A stretch of DNA of 33,569 nucleotides from an uncultured Clostridia bacterium (GCA_937921505.1 CAKZUB010000021.1:1-33569); one strand, 5' to 3'. Counted from the first letter of the stretch, positions 1 to 7,999 are shown. Numbers and translations: made by a program. Notes: generated from the sequence alone by a model not told the origin.

Positions 1-30
1 CCTAATAAAAAATAAATGGAAAATTATTAC

Positions 31-95
31 AAATAAGAAGGAATTAATAAATGTATTTTATCCACAGATGTACATTTATTAATTCCTTCTTATTT
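31..95. repeat. Perfect 25-bp inverted repeat with a DnaA box in its loop
   Basis: Bases 31-55 and 71-95 are exact reverse complements (25 bp, AT-rich), separated by a 15-base loop. The loop holds TTATCCACA at 58-66, the consensus DnaA box. The right arm ends in a short T-rich stretch, so the hairpin may also end transcription from a gene left of the window. That terminator role is the ordinary explanation; any DnaA role is inference. The two arms are seen directly. Confidence 0.85.
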
Positions 96-132
96 GGACA
101 GAAATTTTGCAAAAACTGGACAAAAGTTTTGC
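95..132 (+). repeat. Two 16-base direct repeats, 22 bases apart, before thiD
   Basis: TGGACAGAAATTTTGC (95-110) and TGGACAAAAGTTTTGC (117-132) match at 14 of 16 positions. The offset of 22 bases is about two helical turns, which would place both copies on one face of the DNA. They end 48 bases before the thiD start. They could be an operator, or chance repetition in AT-rich DNA. I see no TPP riboswitch here. Confidence 0.5.
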
Positions 133-180
133 GCATGCACAGAGGGAAAAGACGCTTAAGACTATTAGAGGAGGTTTGTT

Positions 181-969
181 TTGAAAACAGTATTAACTAT
201 TGCAGGGTCTGATTGCAGCGGAGGAGCAGGCATTCAGGCTGACCTTAAAACGATAACGGTACATAAAATGTATGGCATGAGTGTTATAACTGCACTTACG
301 GCTCAAAATACGCAGAAAGTATTTGAAGTTGTAAAGTGTACACCAGAGTTTGTAGGTGCGCAGTTAGACGCAGTATTTACAGATATTTACCCTGATGCAG
401 TTAAAATAGGGATGGTTTCGTCAAGAGAGATCATAGAGGTCATTGTAAATAAACTAGTCCAGTATAAGGCGAAAAATATAATCTTAGATCCTGTTATGAT
501 AGCCACTAGCGGAAGCAATTTATTAAATGATGACGCGGTCTATGCACTCAAAAACAAACTTATGCCTATAACCCATGTCATTACACCCAATATACCAGAA
601 GCTGAACTTTTATCAGGTATTTCCATCAGTACGGGTGATGATATGATCAAAGCTGCAGAGCAGATAAATAAGTTTTATGAGGGACATATACTTATAAAAG
701 GAGGCCACTTGCCTGAACGGGCAGATGATCTTATTTATTTCAGGGGAGATATTATTTGGATTAAAGGCGATAGAATAGGTAAAAAAGAAAGACATGGCAC
801 AGGATGTACCCTTTCTTCAGCTATTGCTTGTAATCTGGCAAAAGAACTAAGCCTAGAGGAAAGTGTAAAACGTGCTAAAGCATATGTAGCAGGTGCATTA
901 CATAGCGATACAAATTTAGGCTATGGAAGCAGTCCCCTTAGCCACCATTATAGTATAGAAGAAAAATAG
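181..969 (+). CDS. thiD: Hydroxymethylpyrimidine/phosphomethylpyrimidine kinase (ThiD family)
   Basis: Cytoplasmic ribokinase-fold enzyme that phosphorylates HMP and then HMP-P in making the pyrimidine half of thiamine. The protein has 262 residues, normal for the family. The N-terminus reads TIAGSDCSGGAGIQADLK, the typical substrate-binding start, and the anion-hole motif GTGC lies at residues 206-209, with C209 where kinases of this group often have Cys or Ala. The start is TTG at 181, fixed by AGAGGAGG at 167-174 six bases upstream and by the conserved N-terminus. It stands alone here with no other thi genes, so it may serve salvage. Some family members also phosphorylate pyridoxal (PdxK activity), which sequence alone does not settle. 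Confidence 0.9.
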   Translation: MKTVLTIAGSDCSGGAGIQADLKTITVHKMYGMSVITALTAQNTQKVFEVVKCTPEFVGAQLDAVFTDIYPDAVKIGMVSSREIIEVIVNKLVQYKAKNIILDPVMIATSGSNLLNDDAVYALKNKLMPITHVITPNIPEAELLSGISISTGDDMIKAAEQINKFYEGHILIKGGHLPERADDLIYFRGDIIWIKGDRIGKKERHGTGCTLSSAIACNLAKELSLEESVKRAKAYVAGALHSDTNLGYGSSPLSHHYSIEEK

Positions 970-1014
970 ATAACCTATAGTAATTTACAAGGAATTGCTA
1001 GGTCAAATCTAAAA

Positions 1015-1055
1015 ACAGATGAGAGATAGGCCTTGTAGGCTTATCTCTCATCTGT
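1015..1055. terminator. Shared terminator between thiD and the DUF1858 gene
   Basis: An 18-bp stem (1015-1032 with 1038-1055, one G-U pair) closes a five-base loop. On the minus strand it is followed by TTTTT, so it is a good intrinsic terminator for the DUF1858 gene. On the plus strand it lacks a T-run but probably slows read-through from thiD. Confidence 0.75.
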
Positions 1056-1082
1056 CTAAGTTAAGATAGGAAATTGTATTAA

Positions 1083-1295
1083 TTATTCACTAACAGTTGC
1101 AAGGTAATCATTAAGTCTACCCACTAACTCATCAGCATCAATGCCATGAACCATACATGCTTCACCAATGGATTCCATTTGTGAAGATGGGCATCCTAGA
1201 CAATGCATGCCAGAATTCATCAATATAGGAATAACACCTTTATCAATTTGTAGTATTTGTCCGATAATCATATCTTTAGTAATTTGAGTTGCCAT
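1083..1295 (-). CDS. DUF1858 domain protein, small Cys-motif protein
   Basis: A 70-residue protein starting MATQITKDMIIGQIL and carrying MHCLGCPSS with two cysteines as C-L-G-C, plus a later Cys in GEACMVHG. This is the DUF1858 family (often described as hybrid-cluster-protein-associated), a small helical domain with conserved cysteines that may bind metal or act in redox chemistry; no activity is established that I can name. The start is the ATG at 1295, eight bases after GAAGGAGA; a longer reading from further upstream would run over that site. It is a single-gene unit with its own promoter and a shared terminator. Confidence 0.8.
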   Translation of the reverse strand: MATQITKDMIIGQILQIDKGVIPILMNSGMHCLGCPSSQMESIGEACMVHGIDADELVGRLNDYLATVSE

Positions 1296-1326
1296 GATTT
1301 TATCTCCTTCTATTGAAAAGAATAGT

Positions 1327-1355
1327 ATTATACAATCTAACACATATTATTATAA
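1327..1355 (-). promoter_or_regulatory. Promoter of the DUF1858 gene
   Basis: On the minus strand TTATAA (1350-1355), a 17-base spacer and TATAAT (1327-1332) lie about 30 bases before the ATG. The -10 is perfect; the -35 matches TTGACA at four of six positions. Confidence 0.5.
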
Positions 1356-1387
1356 ATATAATTCGCGTATTTTTCAACTTTTATTCT

Positions 1388-3016
1388 TTAAATTTGAGTA
1401 GAAGTCATAAGTTTTGGTATAATTTGTTGTTTTCTAGAGTAAACATTAGGCAAGAAAATACTATCATCACTCTTATAAAGTCCAAAGGCATGCTCAGCAA
1501 GCCAACGTTCTTTGCCAACAACGAGTAACTCGGTACCGCCAAGAATAATATCTGTAACCATAAGGAGTGAGAGGTCTAAAGTTTCTCTAAGTTCGAGACG
1601 CTTCATTTCTTCAAAGATAGCATCTTTAAGATTAAATAAGCTTTTAAAGTCTCCTGTATTAACCTGAGAAACGCTTACGTTGTACTTGCCAATTATAAAG
1701 TGTTTGCGGTCCATATCAATAAGCTCAGCAGCAGATACGCCTTCAAGAGAGGTACCAGCGCCAATAAGGTCGCTGCCATACTCATGAATATTGACGCCGG
1801 CAATTTTAGCAAGCGCTTTAGCAATAGCGATATCATCAGGGGTACAAGTAGGAGACTTAAATAGAAGTGTATCCGATAAAATAGCACTTAGCATGAGTCC
1901 AGCTATTTGCTGTGGAGGGGTAATATGATGAGATTCATACAATTTCCATATAATAGTAGCCGTGCATCCTACGGGTTCAGCTCTTAAAAATACAGGCGTT
2001 CCAGTATCGATATTAGCGATTCTATGGTGATCAATAATTTCTAGTATTTCGGCTTGCTCAATACCAGAAACACTTTGGTTTTTTTCGTTATGATCTACTA
2101 ATATGACTTGCTTTTTTTGTATATCAATGAGGTGGCGTTTTGAAATAATACCTCTTACTTGGCCTTCTTCATCTAATATAGGAAAATGCCTATGGGTAGT
2201 ATTTAACATGACTTCTTTAACCTCATCTAAGTTATCATCTGTTTCAAAGTAAATAAGGTCTTGGTTGATAACGATATTTTTAACAGGAATACTTTGAGAA
2301 ATCATTTTAATTGTTTTAAAAAATGAATAAGAAGTGCAAATAATAGCACAAGAAGCTGGATCGGGAATAGAAAAATTTAAGTGATCCATATCTTGATCAG
2401 TAATAATAATACAGCCAGCACCACAATCAAGGGCCATTTGAATATGATGAGGATTTGAACCCGTAATAATTAGATCAGTATCATTAAGGACAGTATGTTC
2501 ACCAATAGAAGCAGTTGTGTAAACATCTCCTAATATACAATTATAGGGGTAAGCGCCAGAAACTAGCGATCCTTCTAACACAGAAGGAATATTACTAAAG
2601 GGTGTAATGTGCTTTTTGAGAACTGTGGCATCTGTAAGGCCAATATAAGTCTTGGCAATATCAGAAATAGATATTACGCCTGCAAGCTTATGATCTTGAT
2701 GAAGAATGGGGATCATTTGTCTATTATTAGCAGTCATAACATCCCAAGCTCTTTTAACAGAATCTCCAACATAAACGGGAGGAACAGCATAATAGTTCAT
2801 ATCACCCACTTGAGGCTTTATATTTTCTATTAATAAAGGGGAGGGCGCATTAAAGTATTCAAGCGCAAATTGTGTTTCTTTGTTGATTTTACCAAGTCTG
2901 GCTGCTTTAATGTGCTCAGTTCCTAAAGCTTTTTTGAGATGAGTATAAGCTATTGCGGAACAAATAGAATCTGTATCAGGGTTAATGTGTCCGAAAACGT
3001 ATATGTTTTTTTCCAT
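1388..3016 (-). CDS. CBS- and DRTGG-domain manganese-dependent inorganic pyrophosphatase
   Basis: Family II (DHH) pyrophosphatase that hydrolyses PPi to phosphate and pulls biosynthetic reactions forward. The 542-residue protein splits its DHH domain: the first metal motif HINPDTDS is at residues 10-17, followed by CBS (about 70-125), DRTGG (about 140-240) and a second CBS (about 245-305). The catalytic part then resumes with VDHN (307-310) and IIDHH (327-331), and the DHHA2 domain ends with SRKQQ. In known CBS-PPases adenine nucleotides bound by the CBS pair control activity. The start is the ATG at 3016 after TAAGGAGGG; earlier in-frame codons overlap the promoter. It is divergent from purA, which suits control by the adenylate pool, but a shared regulation is inference. 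Confidence 0.92.
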   Translation of the reverse strand: MEKNIYVFGHINPDTDSICSAIAYTHLKKALGTEHIKAARLGKINKETQFALEYFNAPSPLLIENIKPQVGDMNYYAVPPVYVGDSVKRAWDVMTANNRQMIPILHQDHKLAGVISISDIAKTYIGLTDATVLKKHITPFSNIPSVLEGSLVSGAYPYNCILGDVYTTASIGEHTVLNDTDLIITGSNPHHIQMALDCGAGCIIITDQDMDHLNFSIPDPASCAIICTSYSFFKTIKMISQSIPVKNIVINQDLIYFETDDNLDEVKEVMLNTTHRHFPILDEEGQVRGIISKRHLIDIQKKQVILVDHNEKNQSVSGIEQAEILEIIDHHRIANIDTGTPVFLRAEPVGCTATIIWKLYESHHITPPQQIAGLMLSAILSDTLLFKSPTCTPDDIAIAKALAKIAGVNIHEYGSDLIGAGTSLEGVSAAELIDMDRKHFIIGKYNVSVSQVNTGDFKSLFNLKDAIFEEMKRLELRETLDLSLLMVTDIILGGTELLVVGKERWLAEHAFGLYKSDDSIFLPNVYSRKQQIIPKLMTSTQI

Positions 3017-3058
3017 ATGTCCCTCCTTATAGGGCAGATAATCATTTAATGTAAAATA

Positions 3059-3087
3059 AACATAGCAATAACTAGACATATTGTCAA
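3059..3087 (-). promoter_or_regulatory. Promoter of the pyrophosphatase gene
   Basis: On the minus strand TTGACA (3082-3087), a 17-base spacer and TATGTT (3059-3064) give a good vegetative promoter with a leader of about 35 bases. A second TTGACA overlaps just upstream (3089-3094). Confidence 0.6.
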
Positions 3088-3122
3088 TTGTCAAATCATA
3101 GAACGCAAAAAAGATTACAAAA

Positions 3123-3166
3123 AATATCGAACATTTTCGGCGAAGATTTTAAAAATATTCGGATTT
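3123..3166 (+). promoter_or_regulatory. Pair of inverted PurBoxes (PurR operator) before purA
   Basis: AATATCGAACATT (3123-3135) and AATATTCGGATTT (3154-3166) each match the Bacillus PurBox AWWWCCGAACWWT, or its complement, at 12 of 13 positions. They face each other, with 26 bases between the CGAA and TTCG cores. They lie directly upstream of the purA -35. The same second box and the same 26-base gap occur before purR. Confidence 0.8.
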
Positions 3167-3169
3167 ATA

Positions 3170-3198
3170 TTGATTTCTAGTTAAATATTTGATATGAT
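3170..3198 (+). promoter_or_regulatory. purA promoter
   Basis: TTGATT (3170-3175), a 17-base spacer and TATGAT (3193-3198). The PurBox pair ends four bases before the -35, so bound PurR would block polymerase. Confidence 0.65.
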
Positions 3199-3234
3199 AA
3201 GTATGTTTGAATGAATCGAAAGGATGTGTAAGCC

Positions 3235-4515
3235 ATGCCAACTAAAGTAATAATAGGTGCACAATGGGGAGACGAAGGAAAAGCAAAGATAATAGATATA
3301 CTATCTGAAAAGGCGGATGTTGTGGTACGTTGCCAAGGAGGCAATAATGCGGGACATACTGTTACAGTTAATGAGGAAGTCTATAAATTTCATCTTATCC
3401 CATCAGGAATATTATATCCAGGGAAAACATGTGTGGTAGGTAATGGTGTTGTAATAGATCCAGAAGGCATATTAGCAGAAATAGATAATTTAGTAAGTAA
3501 AGACATAGATGTAAGCACACTTAAAATGAGCTCACGTGCACACTTGGTAATGCCTTACCATAAAGCATTAGATAAGGCAAAAGAAGAACTTTCAGCTAAA
3601 GAAGGTAAAGATATCGGGACAACTATGAAGGGTATTGGACCTTGCTATATGGATAAGGCAGAAAGAACTGGGATTCGTGTATGTGATTTATACCATGATG
3701 AAGTCTTCAAAGAAAAAGTAAGAACAAATGTCAAAATTAAAAATGCAATGCTTAAATATGTTTATAATCAAGAAGTGCAGTTTGATCCAGAAGAGATTAT
3801 TGCAAATTACATGAACTATAGAGAACGTTTAAGAGTCTATATAGATGATACAACAGTTACTGTTTATGAAGCGATTAAAGCAGGCAAAGACGTATTATTT
3901 GAAGGTGCACAAGGTACACTGCTAGATTTAGACATAGGAACATATCCTTATGTGACCTCATCACATCCTGTAACGGGCGGCGCTTGTATAGGAGCGGGCA
4001 TTGGGCCAACGATGATTGATGAGTGTATAGGCGTTATGAAAGGGTATATAACACGTGTAGGTAAAGGACCATTCCCAACTGAGCTTGAAGATGAAATAGG
4101 AGAACGTATTAGACAAGAAGGACATGAGTATGGCACAACAACAGGAAGACCTAGAAGATGTGGGTGGTTTGATGCTGTTATTGGTGAATTTGCAGTAAGG
4201 ACCAGTGGGCTGACACAGATTGCACTTAATAAAATAGATGTACTTAAAGATATCAAGACACTCAAAATTTGTGTAGGGTATGAGCTTAATGGTGAGGTTA
4301 TCAAATACTTCCCAGCAAGCCTTGAAGATTTAGAACTTTGTAAGCCAGTGTATGAAGAGATGGAAGGTTGGGGAGATATTTCGCATATTCGCACTTATGA
4401 AGCATTGCCAGAAAGTGTTAAAAAATATCTTACTAGAATTGAAGAATTATGTGGCTGCAAGATTACAATGGTAGGTGTAGGCCCTAATAGAGATCAAAAT
4501 ATTGTAATTAAATAA
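3235..4515 (+). CDS. purA: Adenylosuccinate synthase
   Basis: Condenses IMP and aspartate with GTP to adenylosuccinate, the first committed step to AMP. The protein has 426 residues, the normal length. Visible motifs are GAQWGDEGK (8-16) with the catalytic Asp13 and Lys16, GGNNAGHT (IMP loop), the stretch with TRVGKGPFPTE, and TTTGRPRRCGW near the nucleotide site. One oddity: the nearly invariant GDEGKGK reads GDEGKAK, with Ala17 in place of Gly (codon GCA). The rest is intact, so I expect an active enzyme. The start is the ATG at 3235 after AAAGGATG. Monocistronic, with PurBoxes in front and a terminator behind. Confidence 0.97.
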   Translation: MPTKVIIGAQWGDEGKAKIIDILSEKADVVVRCQGGNNAGHTVTVNEEVYKFHLIPSGILYPGKTCVVGNGVVIDPEGILAEIDNLVSKDIDVSTLKMSSRAHLVMPYHKALDKAKEELSAKEGKDIGTTMKGIGPCYMDKAERTGIRVCDLYHDEVFKEKVRTNVKIKNAMLKYVYNQEVQFDPEEIIANYMNYRERLRVYIDDTTVTVYEAIKAGKDVLFEGAQGTLLDLDIGTYPYVTSSHPVTGGACIGAGIGPTMIDECIGVMKGYITRVGKGPFPTELEDEIGERIRQEGHEYGTTTGRPRRCGWFDAVIGEFAVRTSGLTQIALNKIDVLKDIKTLKICVGYELNGEVIKYFPASLEDLELCKPVYEEMEGWGDISHIRTYEALPESVKKYLTRIEELCGCKITMVGVGPNRDQNIVIK

Positions 4516-4551
4516 TAATTATGATAATCCGTTACAAGTAAAATAGCTCGC

Positions 4552-4580
4552 AAAGACAGGCTTTCACGCCTGTCTTTTAT
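4552..4580 (+). terminator. purA terminator
   Basis: The 10-bp stem AAAGACAGGC/GCCTGTCTTT with a six-base loop, ending in TTTT, 37 bases after the purA stop. Confidence 0.88.
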
Positions 4581-4612
4581 AAGTTAGTAAGCTTTTACTC
4601 TGAATCTAAGTA

Positions 4613-4641
4613 TTGAATTTTGGCAATAATATAATTATAAT
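4613..4641 (+). promoter_or_regulatory. Promoter of the BI-1 family gene
   Basis: TTGAAT (4613-4618), exactly 17 bases, then a perfect TATAAT (4636-4641), 39 bases before the ATG. Confidence 0.65.
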
Positions 4642-4680
4642 TGATATAAAAGAGCAACAATTCAAAAGGAGTGAGCGTAG

Positions 4681-5382
4681 ATGGATTCAAATATGATGTA
4701 TCAAGAGGTTTCAAAATCTCGTGAAGAGATCACCAGAAAATTTATTATAAGAGTATATGCTTGGATGACCCTAGCACTTATTATTACAGGAGTTACAGGG
4801 CTTACAGTAGTAAGTAATCCTATTTTACTAGGACTTATATTTAGTAATAGTATTACCTTTTTTGCTTTAATTATTGCGGAAATAGCAGTGGTTATTTATT
4901 TAAGCCGAAAAGCATTAAGCATGAACCCAGCAAAGGCAAAATTGTGGTTTATTGTTTATGCAGTTTTAAATGGACTTACTTTGTCTGTTATCTTTTATGC
5001 TTATGACATAGGGACTGTAGGGTATACCTTCTTATTAACAGCTGCACTATTTGCGGTCATGAGTTTATATGGATATTTCACCAAGACAGATTTAACAACC
5101 ATTGGTAATTTGTTTGTAATGGGGTTATTTGGACTTATCATTGCTACTGTATTTAATATGTTCTATAGAAGTGAAGGATTAAGCTTAGCCCTTACTTATT
5201 TAGGTGTATTTATTTTTATAGGCCTTATAGGTTATGATACTCAAAGAATAAAATCTTTGAGTGGTGCAAATGACCCTACAGGAGAAACAAATGCTAATGC
5301 AAGTATTTTAGGGGCGATGATTCTTTACTTAGATTTTATTAACTTATTTATTAGACTGCTTAGGTTAATAGGAAGAAAATAA
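4681..5382 (+). CDS. Bax inhibitor-1 / YccA family membrane protein
   Basis: A 233-residue, very hydrophobic protein with about seven membrane segments starting near residue 25. It has the family's late motif GVFIFIGLIGYDTQRIKSL, followed by a last segment with LDFINLFIRLLRLIG. BI-1 family proteins are membrane proteins; a bacterial homologue has been described as a pH-sensitive calcium leak channel, while YccA binds the FtsH protease. Which role applies here cannot be told. The start follows AAAAGGAGTGAG at a good distance. It is a single-gene unit between two terminators. Confidence 0.88.
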   Translation: MDSNMMYQEVSKSREEITRKFIIRVYAWMTLALIITGVTGLTVVSNPILLGLIFSNSITFFALIIAEIAVVIYLSRKALSMNPAKAKLWFIVYAVLNGLTLSVIFYAYDIGTVGYTFLLTAALFAVMSLYGYFTKTDLTTIGNLFVMGLFGLIIATVFNMFYRSEGLSLALTYLGVFIFIGLIGYDTQRIKSLSGANDPTGETNANASILGAMILYLDFINLFIRLLRLIGRK

Positions 5383-5422
5383 TAAGCGTATTGTATTTAT
5401 GATAGGTAATGGATGTAAATAT

Positions 5423-5461
5423 AAAAAGGTGCATGCTGAATGAAAAGTATGCATCTTTTTA
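5423..5461 (+). terminator. Terminator after the BI-1 gene
   Basis: The stem AAAAAGGTGCATGC pairs with GTATGCATCTTTTT (some G-U pairs) around an 11-base loop. The right arm ends in five T, about 40 bases after the stop. Confidence 0.75.
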
Positions 5462-5572
5462 TGTTTGCCTAATTGTAATAGATCAATCTTTTAGACAGTA
5501 TATGACAATTTGATAACAGATGTTTTGTTATTTTGAAAATATGATATAATATAGGGGTTGGGAGGACTATTT

Positions 5573-7234
5573 ATGTTGAAAAAAATAATATTGGGGCTAG
5601 TTGCATTTGTACTAGTTATCATAGCGATCTATAAATGGATGCCTGTAGGTGAAGAAGTTGATCCACTGATTTATTTTAGTGAATTTAAAAATAACGTTAA
5701 TAATCTAGTTTATGAAGATGAAAGAATATCTTTGAAAGAGCCAGCTCTAATGATTGAAAATAATATTTATATTTCCTATGAATTTGCTAGAGATTATATT
5801 AGTGATACAATATTTTACGATGAAGAAGAAAGCGTTTTGACGATTACTAATGCTAAAGAAATGCTTAGGTTATATGAAGGATCTCATCAAGGGCGATTAA
5901 ACTTTAGTGAAATAACAGTTGAAAACCCTGTAAAGGAACTAAATAACATAGCTTATATTCCAGCGAATATCCTAAGTGAAAGGTTTGGCGTAGAATTTAC
6001 AGTAGGTAAAGATAAGAGAGTGTTTATCGCAAATAATAGTGCCAAAGAAAAACAAATTGCTGTATTAACAAGAAATGCTAGTTTAAGAACACACCCAAAA
6101 AACAGAACAACGGTTACAGAAAAACTTAAAAAGGGACAAAAAGTAATTATTTATAAAGAACAATCTGATTTTTTAAGAGTGAGAAGTGAAAATGGGATAA
6201 TAGGATTTATTCCTAAAGCAGATGTAAAAAATGTGCAGCAAGTGGCTATAAAGCGGCCAGAAGAGGTAGAAGCATTGCCGATAGCCAATCCGCTTAATGA
6301 TAAGGTTAAACTTGTTTGGGACCAAATGGGAAGCAAGACAGTCGGAGACTGGAGCTCTCCTAAATATACGCAGATTAAAGGAGCTAATGTTATATCCCCT
6401 ACGTGGTTTGAGTTTGAAGATGATTTAGGTAATTTAGTAGATCGAGGGACAAGGGCTTATGTACTAGAAGCAAAGAAGCGAGGTCTTCAAGTATGGCCGC
6501 TTATGAGTCATAACTTTTCACAGCCAGCGCTTACAAAACCTATCTTACTCAGTACTGCAAAGAGACAGCATGTTATTGATCAAATTATTAAAAAGTCAGA
6601 AGAATATGGTTATGATGGCATCAATATAGATATTGAAAATATTCAACCTGAAACAAGTGAGGTATGGGTGCAATTTATGAGAGAATTATATCCGCTGCTT
6701 AAAGAAGTAGGGCTAGTAGTATCTGTTGATGTTTATATGCCTTCTAACTGGTCTAGACATTATCAAAGAGAAAAGATAGCTAAGGTATGTGACTATTTTA
6801 TTGTGATGGCTTATGACCAACATTGGTCAGGATCAGAAAATGCTGGTTCAGTTTCCGAGTTATCGTGGGTTGAAGAAGGCATTCAAAGAAATCTTGAAGA
6901 GGTGGAAAAAGAAAAGCTTGTTTTAGGTATTCCTTTTTATACAAGAATTTGGGAAGAAAGTGCGGAAGGGTTAAAAACAAAAGCTTATGGGATGAAACCA
7001 GCTCAAAATATTGTTGGTAATTGGGGGGTCACCCCAGTGCTAGATGAGATAAGCGGACAAAAATATGCTGAGGTTGAAAAGAATAATATTACTTATAAAG
7101 TATGGTTAGAAGATCGTAGTTCCATTGAAAAAAGAATTGATCTACTTAATAAGTACGACCTTGCAGGGTATGGCGCATGGAAATTAGGACTTGAAACCCA
7201 GGATATATGGAGTGAACTTGGTAAAGTTAAATAA
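5573..7234 (+). CDS. Membrane-anchored GH18 glycoside hydrolase with SH3 domain
   Basis: A 553-residue exported protein. An N-terminal hydrophobic segment (about residues 4-21, an anchor or uncleaved signal) is followed by a copper-amine-oxidase-N-like repeat region (about 40-140). Next is a bacterial SH3 domain (about 155-215), then a GH18 barrel (about 240-550) with YDGINIDIEN, catalytic Glu355 and the DxDxE pattern intact. GH18 enzymes of this type in spore formers (YaaH/SleL relatives) cut cortex or cell-wall glycan at N-acetylglucosamine, but those carry LysM rather than SH3 domains. The ATG at 5573 follows GGGAGG; a perfect TATAAT lies at 5545-5550 with a weak -35. It is 68 bases upstream of a CwlD-like amidase, which supports a wall or cortex role (inference). 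Confidence 0.87.
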   Translation: MLKKIILGLVAFVLVIIAIYKWMPVGEEVDPLIYFSEFKNNVNNLVYEDERISLKEPALMIENNIYISYEFARDYISDTIFYDEEESVLTITNAKEMLRLYEGSHQGRLNFSEITVENPVKELNNIAYIPANILSERFGVEFTVGKDKRVFIANNSAKEKQIAVLTRNASLRTHPKNRTTVTEKLKKGQKVIIYKEQSDFLRVRSENGIIGFIPKADVKNVQQVAIKRPEEVEALPIANPLNDKVKLVWDQMGSKTVGDWSSPKYTQIKGANVISPTWFEFEDDLGNLVDRGTRAYVLEAKKRGLQVWPLMSHNFSQPALTKPILLSTAKRQHVIDQIIKKSEEYGYDGINIDIENIQPETSEVWVQFMRELYPLLKEVGLVVSVDVYMPSNWSRHYQREKIAKVCDYFIVMAYDQHWSGSENAGSVSELSWVEEGIQRNLEEVEKEKLVLGIPFYTRIWEESAEGLKTKAYGMKPAQNIVGNWGVTPVLDEISGQKYAEVEKNNITYKVWLEDRSSIEKRIDLLNKYDLAGYGAWKLGLETQDIWSELGKVK

Positions 7235-7302
7235 TTGGCATACAAGCACGTCTTGTTTAATAAAATAAAGAGACAATAGTATTTATTAAAGAAGGTGTAA
7301 AG

Positions 7303-7998
7303 ATGAAAAAAGGGAAGATGCCAATTCTAATCATCTTATTAATTACGATCATTTCTATTGCTTCGTATCTCAAGTATGCAGGTGGGGCAGTAGAAACATT
7401 GGGGCTTGCGACTAGCTCAAAAGTAATTATTATTGACCCAGGACATGGCGGATTTGATCCAGGTAAAAATGGAATTGGTGGAGAAGATGAAAAGCATATT
7501 AATCTTAAGATTGCACTTAAGTTGAGGGATTATTTGGAAAACTCAGGGGCGATAGTCATCATGACAAGGACTACAGATGATGATGCTGATGGTATGGATG
7601 GGGTAAAACATAAAAGAAAAGATATGTCACAAAGAAAAAAAGTAGCTCAAGGTGGGGATTTGCTTATAAGTATCCATCAAAACTCCTTTACACAGCCAAG
7701 TGTGAAAGGAGCACAAACATTTTATAATAAAGCCTCGGAATCTGGAAAGCTTTTAGCGGACCTTATACAAACAAGTATTAAAGAGTATGCAGATCAAGGA
7801 AACAGGCGAAAAACAAAGAGTAATAATGATTATTATGTACTTAAAGCGACAGATATTCCAGCTGTTATTGTTGAATGTGGATTTTTAACGAATCCAGAAG
7901 AAGAGAAAAAGCTTAATACTGATGAGTATCAAAACACAATAGCATGGAGTATATATGTGGGTATTGTTAAATATTTTGAGAGTATAGAAAGCATTTAA
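7303..7998 (+). CDS. cwlD: N-acetylmuramoyl-L-alanine amidase, CwlD-like
   Basis: Zinc amidase of the Amidase_3 family, 231 residues with one N-terminal membrane/signal segment (about 7-24) and then the catalytic domain only. The ligands and catalytic residues are visible: PGHGG (His48), EDEKHINL (Glu63), SIHQNS (His125) and VECGFLTN (Glu191). CwlD removes side peptides from muramic acid as a step toward muramic-delta-lactam in spore cortex. Length, absence of binding repeats, and the segment HKRKDMSQRKKVA fit CwlD better than vegetative amidases. The start follows GAAGGTG. It is probably co-transcribed with the upstream GH18 gene. The gene name is a family-level call. Confidence 0.8.
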   Translation: MKKGKMPILIILLITIISIASYLKYAGGAVETLGLATSSKVIIIDPGHGGFDPGKNGIGGEDEKHINLKIALKLRDYLENSGAIVIMTRTTDDDADGMDGVKHKRKDMSQRKKVAQGGDLLISIHQNSFTQPSVKGAQTFYNKASESGKLLADLIQTSIKEYADQGNRRKTKSNNDYYVLKATDIPAVIVECGFLTNPEEEKKLNTDEYQNTIAWSIYVGIVKYFESIESI

Positions 7999-7999
7999 A

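Noticed and set aside
1..180. TPP riboswitch before thiD
   Set aside because: I could not find the conserved CUGAGA and ACCUGAUCUGG-type elements; the region holds only the hairpin and the direct repeats.
3948..4394. Open frame of 148 codons on the minus strand inside purA
   Set aside because: It mirrors a strongly conserved gene, lacks a ribosome binding site and resembles no protein family; a shadow frame.
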